Shown here: positions 28,088-39,134 of the stretch, piece by piece | How the letters are laid out: each line of letters begins with the position of its first letter | Position numbering within the stretch: position 1 is the first letter of the stretch | Assembly (NCBI GenBank): GCA_028752905.1 | Contig: JAQNBH010000004.1 | Location: forward strand, 30,910,251-30,974,250 | Direction of reading: 5' to 3' | DNA length: 64,000 bases | Source: Cladorhizidae sp. MBARI D1340-BT2 | Lineage: Eukaryota > Porifera > Demospongiae > Poecilosclerida > Cladorhizidae | Notes under the pieces: generated by a model | Told to the model about the DNA's origin: nothing | What the model saw: only the letters and a program-made list of their open reading frames with translations | Database searches by the model: none | Position numbers and translations under genes: made by a program

Positions 28088-31000
28088 TGAAAGTCTATAA
28101 GCCAACCATTATAATTGGTATCAGCAGACTTCCAAAGTTTTATCACCCGATCCTTAAGTTGGTATGAGCTAACCCCTGAAAGATAAAATTGGTATAAGCC
28201 GACCTCCAAAGGTTGGTATAAAAGGTATAAGTCCGAACTCTGAAAGTTAATATGTACTAACCCCCCCCTACCCCCCCCCCCCCCCGGTCAAAATTTAGTA
28301 GAACAGTAATTATATTAATAGGTTATGTGGCTCAGGCCCTCTCCCCTCTCGGGGTCCTCTTGTTTCTAAGTGCTACCTGCTATTAGGCAGCACTTGACAA
28401 ACTGGTTCAAGTACACTTCACAGACTTGATTGAATTCTATCGCACTGGACAGGCCATCTCTATATGATACAGGGGCACTTAGTAGCAGTGTAGGCTCTCC
28501 TGATAACAGGTTGGAGGTTCAGTGATGCCTTGGACAATCCCTGCATAAACATTAGATTTGTTGCCCACTGATGACCCAGCTCTAAGCAGTATCAGATGGA
28601 CGAGGACTTTGAAGTTCGTACATCCACAGTTGATCCTTGGATTTGCCACGGTATCACTGGACATAATGTGGCAAATCTGACCTGCATTTTGTCTGAATCT
28701 TTGTCTGCTTACATGGTATAAATCCCCTACCTTGCATCGCTGGAAAACAATTCGCTCGTTGTGCACTCGGTCTAGTCTCATGTGGGCCAGACGGAAGAGG
28801 ATTGCTGCCAGGTGTTCGTGAGCCAATTTTGGAATGTTGACACCAGCACCTGATTGGTTGAGTATGATCGCTCGTATAGCATCTCTACTGGAGTGTTAAA
28901 CTTTTGGTGTACTTCACAGCAGAACTCGTGGAAATCTGGGAATAGTCACCAGGCATTCCTCAATGTCTGATCTCTTGCTTGATATTGCAGTAGATATTGT
29001 TTGTGGTGGGTAATGGACCCCCTCACCCCCCAACTTCATTAACATCAGGCTGCACTGTAGCTGAGATGCTTGATCTTTGCTGCATCTGAAGGCAAGTGAG
29101 AGGGAGAAGTCCTTCTCGAAACTTCCCTGCTTAAAGGACAAACTTTATGTGATTTTGAGCCTCTAGGGCACCATCAATTTGTCCCTCACTAGTCCCTCAC
29201 TACAGTGTATCTGCTTTTTTCTGGGAAAGCAAGAAGTTTCAAAAGGCAACCCCGGGCAACCCCTTAAAAGAAGAACATTCTTGCACATGTGGTAATTAAT
29301 ACTCCTTAAACCAATCTCAATGATGTGACTTCTACTGTCAAAATTTCATGTACAAGACACACCCATCAATTTGCATCGAGATACAAACTCCAGCTACTGA
29401 TCCAGAGGAAATCGCATCCACTTAATTAATCCCATCATGTAGCATCATTTAGTAGTATATGTACTTATATACGAAATGTTGTGTGGAATAGTGGCATTAG
29501 CTAATGACTCATTGAAGTTAGTGTGGTCTAGGATGATTGGTTACCCATGTCTCCATCCTTTTTAACCGGTGAATCTATCCTGTGAATCTATCCTGTGAAT
29601 CTATCCTGTGAATCTGTCCTGTGAATCTGTCCTGTGAATCTATCCTGTGAGTCTATCCTGTGAATCTATCCTGTGAGTCTATCCTGTGAATCTATCCTGT
29701 GAATCTATCCTGTGAATCTGTCCTGTGAATCTATCCTGTGAGTCTATCCTGTGAATCTATCCTGTGAGTCTATCCTGTGAATCTATCCTGTGAGTCTATC
29801 CTGTGAGTCTATCCTGTGAATCTGTCCTGTGAATCTGTCCTGTGAATCTATCCTGTGAGTCTATCCTGTGAGTCTGTCCTGTGAGTCTGTCCTGTGAGTC
29901 TGTCCTGTGAACCTGTCCTGTGAGTCTATCCTGTGAGTCTATCCTGTGAGTCTGTCCTGTGAGTCTGTCCTGTGAGTCTGTCCTGTGAGTCTGTCCTGTG
30001 AGTCTTTCCTGTGAATCTATCCTGTGAGTCTATCCTGTGAGTCTATCCTGTGAGTCTATCCTGTGAATCTGTCCTGTGAATCTATCCTGTGAGTCTATCC
30101 TGTGAATCTGTCCTGTGAATCTATCCTGTGAGTCTATCCTGTGAGTCTATCTTGTGAGTTAAGTTTTAATTTTTTCTTTCATTATTTTCCTTTGGCTCAC
30201 TGATGCAGCAAGTGATTATACTGCTGCTCTCGGTGGGCATTCATGACCCACAAGAAGCTTGCCTTGTCCGGCTCGCTTTGCCCATCCCAACCCTAAACCT
30301 ATTGACCGGGGAAAATATTATTGAAAATACCCGCAGTATTTTGACATTGTAGTGGCACAGAAACCAAAGTGATACTGCACATCCACAGGAAATTATGTGT
30401 AAGTCTCTGAGGACCTCTAACCACCAAACATAAATGCCAGTGTGGCTTTAGGGCCGGTTCACAATGAGATGCAAGCAGGGCTTGTGTGCTATTGCCAAAA
30501 GACACAATATTGTACAATGATGCAGCATAGACAACTTGATTTTTGCCCTCCCTCTCGCCATATTACAAAAAGAAAGAACAGGATGAAGAGGGAAAGCACG
30601 AAGAGGGAAGGAGGGGGGGGGGGGGGGATTTGATTATTATTATATTTTATTTAGGCCTGTTTACTACCTTATAAAACGACTCAAAGGACACTGGATGAGT
30701 GTTCCTGCAGATGCAAACAACCAATGTGACAGCCTAGGTTATGCAAGGATGCTTCTAAACTTTGTTAGTAGTGTTTTATAGTGTGCTCTTTTTCGGAGCC
30801 TAGTACAGAGTGTGCCGTTGTGACTGTGGATGGGTGGGTGGCTGTATCTTAGAAAAAGGGTCACTTGTGCACTTTCAAGTCATTTTCTGTATCTACTTTT
30901 TAAATTCTACTTTTTAAATAGGCTCCGTCTTCAGGCTCTCATGTCTTTAGTTCTGGGTTTCTGGCTCTATTTCCATTCTGTTTGATATTTGACTGATGCC

Positions 31001-31910
31001 AATCTCAATTTTGATTATTGTGTTCGAAGAGTTACTGATTTTCTCAGATCCTCTAGTAGATGTGTGTATATAAACAAACAAACCCACTATTGAGAACTGC
31101 GTACTTGTCTCTGCCTTCATGTGGCTGCATGTATATTGTGGTTATAAGATCCCTGTACTTCTTGATGCTTTGCAGATGCTCCGTGGTGTGAGATACGTCC
31201 ATCCCATGCAAGTTCCAAGATGATAACCACACAGTTCCCGATGAAGAGAAAGGAGAGGTGGGAGCAGGGGATGGCGGTGAAGAGCAGGAATGAACCAAGA
31301 AATATCATGCAAGTACTTTTGTGTGCAGTCTCACTCAGCATGATCCAGTGGTGCCGTGGACAGCAATCCTACGTTATCTATGACTGTCCAGTGTGCAGTC
31401 TCATTCAGGGGTGGGCCAGCAGTGCCATGGACAGCAACCTATAGCTGTACAGTGTGCAGTCTCACTCAGTGTGGTCCAGTGATGCCATAGACAGCAACCC
31501 CTCGTTATCTATGGCTGTACAGTGTGCAGTCTCTCTCAGAGTGGACAGCACCCCCACATTATCTATGGCTATCCAATATTCAAAGTGGATCACCACCTAA
31601 TTCTAGCCTTAGCCCTAGCCCTAGCCCTAGCTAATATTTGGTGGCAAGAACTTTGAAGTTTGGATATCCATAGATAATCCCTGATCTGCCCCAAGGCATC
31701 ATCACCGGACATAATTATATGGTCTCATTTGACTTTCATCAATATAGTATTGCTCACTATTTTAATTTGTTGATGTTACATGTTGTTGTTGTTGTTGTTG
31801 TTGTTTATAGACAGGTGTTGGAAGTTTTGTCATCATTGTTGCAACGGGACAAGTACGAACTTGCCGAACTCATTTACAAGAACACATGCTCTCTTTTCAA
31901 ATGGGATTGA
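23832..31910 (+). CDS. TATDN1: TATDN1-like TatD deoxyribonuclease, 3' part (four exons)
   Basis: TatD-family enzymes are metal-dependent deoxyribonucleases with a TIM-barrel fold. Four exons chain in phase: 23832-23888, 24967-25037, 31176-31312 and 31815-31910 with stop TGA. Joined, they give the end of a TATDN1-type protein: FGLYIGLNG, then CSMKTAENLDVIKTIP, then the conserved ETDAPWC block (Asp is a family metal or catalytic residue, here split over a junction), then the SHASSK segment and a C-terminal helix ending LAELIYKN. Human TATDN1 has the same blocks in the same order and ends at a similar point. The N-terminal half is not in the window, so the satellite and hAT remnant probably sit in its intron; alternatively the copy is truncated. 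The next gene, RECK, starts 1.5 kb downstream on the same strand. Confidence 0.92.
24005..24110. repeat. Short repeat of about 27 bp
   Basis: About four imperfect copies of CTCTAGGTTCAGGACACCATG in a TATDN1 intron. Confidence 0.6.
24125..24475. repeat. C-rich minisatellite of about 28 bp
   Basis: About a dozen variable-length copies built on ACATTCATTCCCCTCAAACC. It is open in one plus frame only because of composition (Pro, Ser, His). Confidence 0.85.
24590..24905. repeat. 55-bp minisatellite, about 6 copies
   Basis: The unit contains TATAGTTATAGAGTACATGT and TTGCCTCAACATCAT. Copies are 55 bp apart, one shortened to 45 bp. It ends about 60 bp before a TATDN1 acceptor. Confidence 0.85.
24967..25037 (+). 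CDS. TATDN1: TATDN1 exon (CSMKT ... LLET)
   Basis: Acceptor CTTTTGCAG, donor ACTG|GTATGA. It encodes SMKTAENLDVIKTIPADR and ILLET, closely matching TATDN1 just before DAPWC. One G is left for the Asp codon of the next exon. The ATG inside it is not a start codon. Confidence 0.93.
25038..25530. other. TATDN1 intron, unique part
   Basis: Nothing recognised beyond a short GT run near 25160. Confidence 0.5.
25531..25715. repeat. 39-bp minisatellite, about 4-5 copies
   Basis: The unit joins CTCTGTCCTGGCATCACTG to TATATAGCTATGTATATATG. It grades directly into the related array that follows. Confidence 0.85.
25716..26222. repeat. Array of about 32 bp, about 16 copies
   Basis: The unit joins GCTCTCTCCTGGCTCCACTG to TATATGATATA, with some copies lacking the TATATGATATA part. 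It keeps minus-strand frames of up to 151 codons open without coding signals. Confidence 0.88.
26223..27040. other. TATDN1 intron, unresolved; possible minus-strand remnant
   Basis: Reading the minus strand across 26560-26310 gives a basic, helix-like stretch (REASERQALRTNAK, then HARRKQEILEKHF) with stops before and after. It could be a decayed element or chance. No family is assigned. Confidence 0.3.
27041..27432. repeat. 56-bp minisatellite, 7 copies
   Basis: The unit contains GCATGGAGCTTCTTGCTTGG and AATTGACTCTAGCTGTTAAC. Copies are 56 bp apart with few substitutions. Confidence 0.9.
27433..27815. other. TATDN1 intron, nothing recognised
   Basis: Short overlapping frames only, with no homology seen. 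Confidence 0.5.
27816..28262. repeat. 27-bp degenerate repeat with a long poly-C tract
   Basis: The unit is CTCTGAAAGTTGGCATTAGC plus a C-rich link. An uninterrupted run of 29 C lies at 28059-28087, followed by looser copies (AAAGTTGGTATAAG). Confidence 0.8.
28263..29564. other. TATDN1 intron with one dispersed-repeat copy
   Basis: A C-rich run lies at 28260-28285. Positions 28606-28690 resemble 31648-31735 (shared ACTTTGAAGTT, ATCC, GGACATAAT), so a dispersed repeat is likely. Minus-strand frames of 115 and 75 codons have no recognised homolog. Confidence 0.4.
29565..30160. repeat. 13-bp minisatellite, about 45 copies
   Basis: The unit TCCTGTGAATCTA occurs in near-perfect register. Two positions vary (A or G in GAATCT/GAGTCT, A or G in CTATCC/CTGTCC), making a four-letter variant map. 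Confidence 0.95.
30161..31175. other. TATDN1 intron, nothing recognised
   Basis: A G-run of 15 or more lies at 30612-30627. No gene or repeat is recognised. Confidence 0.45.
31176..31312 (+). CDS. TATDN1: TATDN1 exon (APWC block)
   Basis: Acceptor GATGCTTTGCAG, donor ATGCAA|GTACTT. The G from the previous exon plus AT makes Asp. Then APWCEIRPSHASSK and a basic stretch ending SRNEPRNIMQ follow, matching the DAPWC...RNEP...IQ segment of TATDN1. Confidence 0.93.
31320..31595. repeat. Minisatellite of about 70 bp, 4 copies
   Basis: The unit begins GTGCAGTCTCACTCAG and includes GTTATCTATGGCTGT. Copies are 61-71 bp apart. It starts directly after the preceding TATDN1 donor. Confidence 0.8.
31603..31632. 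repeat. Telomere-like CCCTAG run
   Basis: Four to five copies of the hexamer CCCTAG, with one CCTTAG variant, in a TATDN1 intron. It differs from the usual animal repeat (CCCTAA) by one base. Confidence 0.7.
31815..31910 (+). CDS. TATDN1: TATDN1 terminal exon
   Basis: Acceptor TTATAGACAG. It encodes VLEVLSSLLQRDKYELAELI and a short end YKNTCSLFKWD, then TGA. This is the C-terminal helix of TatD proteins; human TATDN1 ends after a comparable NNT segment. Confidence 0.9.
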   Translation: MLEVLSSLLQRDKYELAELIYKNTCSLFKWD

Positions 31911-32024
31911 AAATATCATCTCTTTCCTCCCCCTCCCCTTTGTATGCAATGTTCTTGTTCTCCCTCCTCCCTCCCTCACCTCCTTTCCCCCCTTCTACTA
32001 TGTTCTTTATATTGTCTTAAAAAC

Positions 32025-32420
32025 ACCCCCAGTTTTGTGGAGAATATTTTTTAAATGCATGCCCTGGATCGGTGTATTTTATATTGTATATATAATTATA
32101 CCACCCCAGGGAGAAAGGAATTGTTTTAAACACATGCCCTGGATAGGTGTATTTTATATCGTATATATATATACCACTCCAGGGAGAAAGGAATTGTTTT
32201 AAACGCATGCCCTAGATCGGTGTATTTTATATTGTATGTATATACCACTCCAGGGAGAAAGGAATTGTTTTTATACACATGCCCTAGATCGGTGTATTTT
32301 ATATCGTATATATATATACCACCCCATGGAGAAAGGAAACACATGCCCTGGATCGGTGTTTTTATATCGTATATATATACCACCCCAGGGAGAAAGGAAT
32401 TGTTTTAAACACATGCACCT
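32025..32420. repeat. Minisatellite of about 70 bp, 5 copies
   Basis: The unit contains CACCCCAGGGAGAAAGGAAT, CATGCCCTGGATCGG and a TATATATA stretch. It lies between TATDN1 and RECK. The open frames on both strands are repeat artefacts. Confidence 0.9.
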
Positions 32421-32423
32421 TCC

Positions 32424-32605
32424 TCTCAATGAACTCTCAGTTGACACATAACAAAATTACCATGACCTCAATAATCAACTTGAAATTTACTCTCTTGATG
32501 TTGACTATACAGATGCTCTAGCCTTATTCCTGATGAAGGCTAGGGCATCTCGCCGAAACATCACAAGAGAGTAAACTTTGAGTTGATTATAAAGTAAGTT
32601 ATTGT
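32424..32605. mobile_element. Fold-back MITE, copy A
   Basis: Near-palindromic element: arm with GAACTCTCAGTTGACA...AATCAACTTGAAATTTACTC, then GATGCTCTAGCCTTATTCC, then the mirrored GATGAAGGCTAGGGCATC and GAGAGTAAAC...AGTTGATTAT. No coding capacity. Six related copies lie in the RECK gene. Confidence 0.8.
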
Positions 32606-32611
32606 ATACAT

Positions 32612-32810
32612 CTTGGCCAATAACTATTTCTAATATCGTAAGACCATAAAAGGGCAGACTATATCCAAGCCCCAATCCATAATGTCGGCCGACAATAACT
32701 ATTCTGTAGAAGTTCTAATTTTAATAGAGGCCAATAACTATTCCTAATATCGTAAGACCATAAAAGGGCAGACTATATCCAAGTCCCAATCCATGATGTC
32801 GGCCGACCCT
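32612..32810. repeat. Direct duplication, two copies of about 90 bp
   Basis: Both copies contain TAATATCGTAAGACCATAAA and end in the 10-bp palindrome GTCGGCCGAC. They are separated by a short unrelated piece. Confidence 0.85.
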
Positions 32811-33312
32811 GCTGGTGGGTGGGGAATATTCATTTGTGGGCATTACGACTTACAGTGAGGTCGGGTGCTTAACTAATTCACATCGTATGTTCTTGTCAAA
32901 GTGTAAAGAAAATTAGCTTATGGTGGGACATGTGCCTTGTATTAGAACGTGATGGGCAACACCATTGCTGAAGTAGTTTTACTTTCTGATTACCTGTAGA
33001 CGCACTAGGTGTGAAACTGAGCAACTCTAGCGAGTACAGGCTTCTAACAGTGTAGCAACACAAAGGTTGACCATATTGGAGAGGTTTGTGTAAACCTCAC
33101 AGCGAGGCCCAAGTCAGCATCTGTGTATGTCTATATATCATGATAGTGTCATATTGCATTGAGTTTGGCTACTGTTTCCCACTGATAGTGTTCTGTATAG
33201 ACAGATAGTGCTACCATTACATTCTATAATGATGAGTTGGCACTGTGAGTTGTGGAAATCATTGTAGACACAAGCGGACGTATTAATAGGATTACATGGA
33301 GGCTGGCTCTGC
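32811..33312. other. Intergenic sequence upstream of RECK
   Basis: About 500 bp without recognised features. It is presumed to include RECK promoter sequence. Confidence 0.4.
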
Positions 33313-33320
33313 TATATAAG
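33313..33320 (+). promoter_or_regulatory. TATA-like box of RECK
   Basis: TATATAAG lies 86 bp before the RECK start codon, which would place transcription start near 33345. No other core element was recognised. Confidence 0.45.
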
Positions 33321-33398
33321 TAGGAATTGTCCAGTTGCAAAATAAATAATTGGAAAAAAAGGAAAAAGAATTGCCAAGAGAAGAAGCAGTTTGCAAGC

Positions 33399-33474
33399 AT
33401 GAATAGCATTCAGTTTTGTTTGATGGTGTTTCTATGCCTGTCCTGGGAGATGGCTGGTCTAGCAAAGGCTGAAG
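33399..33474 (+). CDS. RECK: RECK exon 1, start and signal peptide
   Basis: The ATG has A at -3. It encodes 25 residues with a hydrophobic core (FCLMVFLCLSW), as in a signal peptide. Donor GAAG|GTATGT leaves phase 1. The frame is open further upstream but has no earlier ATG. Confidence 0.85.
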
Positions 33475-36400
33475 GTATGTGGATATTTTTTTACTGTTGT
33501 CAACCAGTGGTAGCTATATTTATTTTCACCATGGGTTCTTCCATGCACAGCTAGTGGGTGAGCAGGTGAGGGGTTAGATAGCTCTGAGTAGGAGTGTTGC
33601 TAGTGCAATGTAGTAGCTATATGCAGTAAAATGCCCTCCTGGAGTCTCAACAAATGTAATTTTCATAGAGATGCAATTTTCATGACCATGATCTTGACGC
33701 AACCATGAGTAGTAAGGTCAATCTCTGTGCTTAGCTTAAGGATAATAATAATAATGTCTGTGTCACTATGTGTATACAGTATAATAAATCTAATCTGGAG
33801 AGGGTTGTCCATACTGCAGGCACTTATTAGACGGGGATTGGTAAATCCCATGACCTTTAAGAGCAGAATCGTATACCTTGAAATTGATTCCCTTAGAATC
33901 TCCCTGCAAACAATCCTATAGGGGCCGATGGTGTTGTTGTTTTTTAGGAAAGAAAATGTGCACTCAAAATATTCATTGCAAGTTTCAAAAGTTGGGTTTT
34001 TTGGGTTTTTTAAAAAAAGCATTCAAACGTGTGATTCTCATCAGTTGGTCCCAGGTACCTACCCAATATATAAGCAGAGGAGATGCCCTTATTGCAGAAA
34101 CTTTGAAAAGGCATGTACACTCTTGATGCAATGCTATTCTGAGAAATAAAGTTGTTTTGTTCTGTTATATGAACCACATTTTTTTATAGACCACAACCCT
34201 TCAGTTTTCTGGTGTTAGAATTTGAGATTTGAAAACGGATATATATATATTATGTATATAGACAATTCCTTGGATAATTCAGCGCAACTATTATGAAACA
34301 GAAATGGGATAGACCATGGCTTCGCCGATATGTGAATCTGGACCTAATATTGCAATAACCTGAGTTGTTTTTAGAGCAAGGCCAGTGATTGACATGATGC
34401 AGTTAGTGATGTGAAGCTGTAGCAACTGACATAAACTTGGTGTTGTCTTATGTAGGTCTGGAGGACTGCTGTCTAATTGATACCAGTGAAGTGTGTAACA
34501 GCACCTGTGTAGAGGTAAACTAGTTGGCAAGCTCTGGGGAGCAAGACCAGCATACGTCCCCCCCTAAGTTTTTCTGTTATCATGTTTGCAATATATATAT
34601 ATATATATAAATTTAATTTTTTTTTGGCGAAGGGGGGGGGGGGATTTTTTTTTGTTGTTTTGTTTTTTTGTTTGTTTATAAAGAAAGATCGGAGCTTTTG
34701 AGATTTTCTTTTCATTCTGTTTATATGTGAATGGTCTGTTTGTAGAGCATACAATTCTAATAGGTACGGTAAGTCATGAATAACCTCATTGTAGAACATA
34801 CAATTCTAATAGGTACGGTAAGTCATGAATAACTTCATTCGTTAGGCATATATATGTACAAGCAGAATATAATCAAAATAGTTTTCGAAGATTTCCCTCC
34901 CGTTCAGTTTAATGATTAGTTCCTCTCTCTCCCCTTTTGCAGCTTCAAGTGATGACAGTTGCAAGGAATTCAACAGCTTTGACTTCTACTGAACTGCAAG
35001 CTCTAAGCAGTTCGTGCGTTCCGTATTATGTGAGTTTTTTACCATATAAAGAATTGTTTTGTTAGGCATACAGGCTGTAGGTGTGGCGTTGTGAGTGTGT
35101 GAGTTTGTGTGAAATGATGCCTTAGATGCTGACCACTACGGCCGGGGCTTGGATAATCACTGATTAACATTATGCACAACTAGAGCCTGAACCACTAGAC
35201 TATTATAATACCTCAATTCCCCTTCACCCATCCCTCCCCTCCCCCCCCTCCCATATTCTATTGATTTTGACTAGTCTTCTTCAAGAAAAGTGTGACGAAA
35301 AATGACCAAATGAAGCCAACACGTTACCTATCCCACATTCTGTAGCTTTGATGAGACCACACACTGGCAAGTGTAATGACATGACAAGATGTGGTAGCAG
35401 TGAACAAAGTAGCCTTAAAAATGAATATACTTAGGGGATTAAAAAGGTGATAGGTCATTACTATGGGGTGGTTGTGTCTTTATGTTCTGGATCTTGAGAC
35501 TGGCGATCAAGCGGCCATGTAAATTCATGCCATAATCCCTATTGAAGCACTGTTGGTAGGCTATGTACAGTGCCTCTCCCATTGGCATCTGATCTTGTCC
35601 CATGGTCTAATATGATGGCTCCCTCCCACAACATGGGATGTCCAGTCTCATACATTATATCTTACGAGACTCTCTTTTGCACACTTCATAATTTTCCTTA
35701 CTACAACAGCAGGAAGTTGGTTCATATATCAAGCGACCCTTACCGATCACTATGCTCGAAAGGGTCTGGCACACTGGCATGAGCTTTGTGTTCTAAGCTC
35801 CACAGGAAAAACAAGTTGGCATTAATTAAGTGGCTTGATTTCATGAATCACATTGGCTGCACTGGGAACTTTTGCAAGCATTATTATATTTGCTGACAAA
35901 ATCAATCAAACAGGCTGAGCAGTCTGTCTTACTCTAGCCTAGCTTTGTTGCCGTTTTTAAATTATATATGTAATAGCAGATTTCCATACCTACGTATGAG
36001 CTAAGAATCATTGCAGGAAATGTATTTCCGGCTTCTATTTGGTGTAGCAAAGCTAACCTCTGAATATTTCTAGCAACAGAAATGGAAGATATTAACCATA
36101 ACTGTATGATCTTGTTAGTTGATATGCTACGAAAGTCACAAAAGTTGCCTCATGCCTGACATCTCCACTGGCCTCAAGCTACTGTGTTCACCACTTTTCA
36201 GTGGAATTCAGAACAAATTACCTTTAAGCTAGTGTGCTGTGTGCCATGAATCCAATAGCTGCTAATTGTGTAAATTTTTGTCTGAAGCGTAATAGCTAGG
36301 CTTATTATGTAAGCTTTTCACACAATAGCTGGCTAACCGGTAAGTTTTTCATCTGCTGCTTTACCACTCATGTAGGCCAATTCTAGGACAATGGTGATGA

Positions 36401-38298
36401 TGTAATGTGTAGCTGTATGTGCACAGAAGAAAGTTCTGGGGTGTGTGTATGTAATGGTGCCATAATGGCAGTGTGAATGGCTCAACATTGTGTAGTCCGT
36501 GGGAAGCACTCTCTAGCACGTAGCTCTCTCTCTCTCTCTCACCACCATTATTTATATTTAGCATCTTATTTGATAGTCGCTAAACCCATTCATCACAGCC
36601 TTCCATAGATTTTGCCGAGGATATGGACGGGTGCCATGCTGCTTCACCCGTTTCCACTTCTTTGATGTCATTAGCACCTGGTGTCATTTCCTTAGAATCG
36701 CTGAAGATGCCCCCTAGTTTCCCTCCCATCCAGGCATGAATCAGGAGGGGAGTTGGGGGGTTTGAAACTCCCCCCTCTCTCTCACCCCTCACCCCCTTGG
36801 GCTGCTAAATAAAGTTGTAATAAGCAATGCTAAGCCACACTCTTTAGGGCCAAAAATTATAATGATGTGAAGCACACTTCTGCCTTCACGTTATGTGATG
36901 AAATAACAGCAAGAGAAAGGTTGCTCTCTTCACAGCTTGAGGGCTCTATCAGGTAAGCACTGTTGCTATGCTAGCTAGCATAGCAAAAAGCAAAGTAAAC
37001 AAACTCTTGGAATGCTTCTTTGTTTCTCCGCCTCACTAATGTTCAGGCCGCCATAACAGTCATTTTAGCTCCTAGCCAGCTAGTATCTTGGTCGTCAAGC
37101 TCTTGTATGGAAGGCAATAATTCTCTCTCAGAGCACTTTTACTTAAATCATTTATTGCTTTCAGCTAGAGCTAGCCATATGCTCGTTTTTTTAGTCTTGT
37201 TCTTTTTGTGGAAAATGATGATCTCTGCTACTGTAAATCTTGCCATCTCTATGATGATGTTTGCTGATTCTATTTCAGCACCTGTGGTGTTGTTCTAGTA
37301 GAGTAGCGTTAGATGCAACCGTGCTAGCCAATAGCTTGACTTAGATTTTACTGTGCAAGCTCTAGTAGTGAAGCTTTTTTATGTCTTCCAAGTTGCGATC
37401 TTTGTGTGGCTATCAGCGCAAAGGAGTTGAAATCTTGGGTATACCAGCTGGTGTACAGCCATGTACAGCCATGCAAGCTTCAACAGGCCGACCCTTGCCA
37501 AGAGGGTTACATACACAAAGATGTGTTAACCAAGCACCAGGAGTTGGTTATATACATGAAGATGTGCTATGAACCAGGAGAGCTGATGCTCATCAACCAT
37601 ACTGTGATGTCATATTGTCACTTTCCTGGGTCTGGTCTGTCAACCTGCAATCTCTCTCCCCCCCCCCCCCCCCAAAAGCTGGATCCATGCCTGCCCCTCC
37701 CTCCTCCCTTCCCAAGCATAGGCAATCCAGTATCCTCCCAGACATCCTCCAGCATCTGCTCACCCATTTAATGTATTATATGGCTATGGTCTCCCCTGAA
37801 AGAGGTGTGTGGAAATACTTTACTACTACCTCATGCCAACAGAGTCCTACACTGCACACATAAAGATAATAAGTAATTCCTTGAGGTCCAAAACCACCTC
37901 CTCCATAATTAATGTTATTCATGACATTCTAGCTTGGCTGTATGAAGCTTGGACTAGTCACCCACAAGTTGAGTTACCCTGGCTAGGCACTACCAGCTGG
38001 ACTCTTCACAAAGCTCTGGTTAGCCATCCACTAGCTGGGCTCGGTTTCTCACAAAGCTGGGGAAAGGCACCCACCAGCTTGGCTCCCCACAATGCTCTGG
38101 TTAACCCGCATACTACCATAAATCTGGCCCTTAGAACTCACGAGCTGGGATTTCCATGAAGCTCTGGCTAAGCACTCACAAGCTCAAATCTGGGCCTTAG
38201 CACCTCACAAGCTGAGCTCCCCACAAATAGAGAATAGGTTACCTATTGGCTGGACTTTGGAAGGCTAGAGCTAGGTGTATGTGTGTGTGTGTGTGTGT

Positions 38299-38340
<42 letters not shown>

Positions 38341-39103
38341 GGGGGTATATAGGTAGACATACTTTTTAATGTCGTCCAGTGAGACATTCAATGTCATGTC
38401 AGGAAATACTTTTGGAGTTTTATACAACAATCTTAAAATGATGTTTTTAAATGTTGAAAGGTCATCTCACTGGTTTTGGGTACAACCTTGTGCTTCTGAC
38501 ACGTCTTTCCTGCTATCCTAACTCAATCCAATATAGAGTTTGTTTTTAGATGGAAGCATTTGGTTCTAGTATTTCACAGAGTGTGCTGGTATCCCTTTAA
38601 GTAGATCAACGGCTAAAAAACCCAAAACCAAGTTCACATCTCCGCCAAGACTCATTTTGGCTGATAAGTGGTTTTGGCTGCTACTGGCTCTAAAAAACTT
38701 CCAGCATGCTTTGAATATTTTGCTGATCTATATATTAAACTGGCAAAATTAAAACTGGAAAAAAACATGGAAAAAAACGTCTTAAAATTCATCTACAAAG
38801 ACCTAATATCTATGCATCTATCTATAGGTTTTGTACACATCCGCATATATCTATAGGTTTTGTACACATCCATAAGGACCTAATATCTATGCATCTATCT
38901 ATAGGTTTTGTACACATCATTAAGGACCTAATATCTATGCATCTATCTCTGTATAGGTTTTGTACACATCCACAAGCTAATATTGCATCTATCTCTGTAT
39001 AGGTCTTGTACACAATAGTTGTATTCACAAAGATTTTGGCGCCAGAAGACTCCAATTGCTTGAATGCTTATTTACGATTAAATATTTCTTGATTTTCAAT
39101 GGG

Positions 39104-39134
<31 letters not shown>

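Noticed and set aside
31780..32451. Several frames of 60-140 codons on both strands
   Set aside because: They cover the TATDN1 end in a wrong frame or the 70-bp minisatellite.
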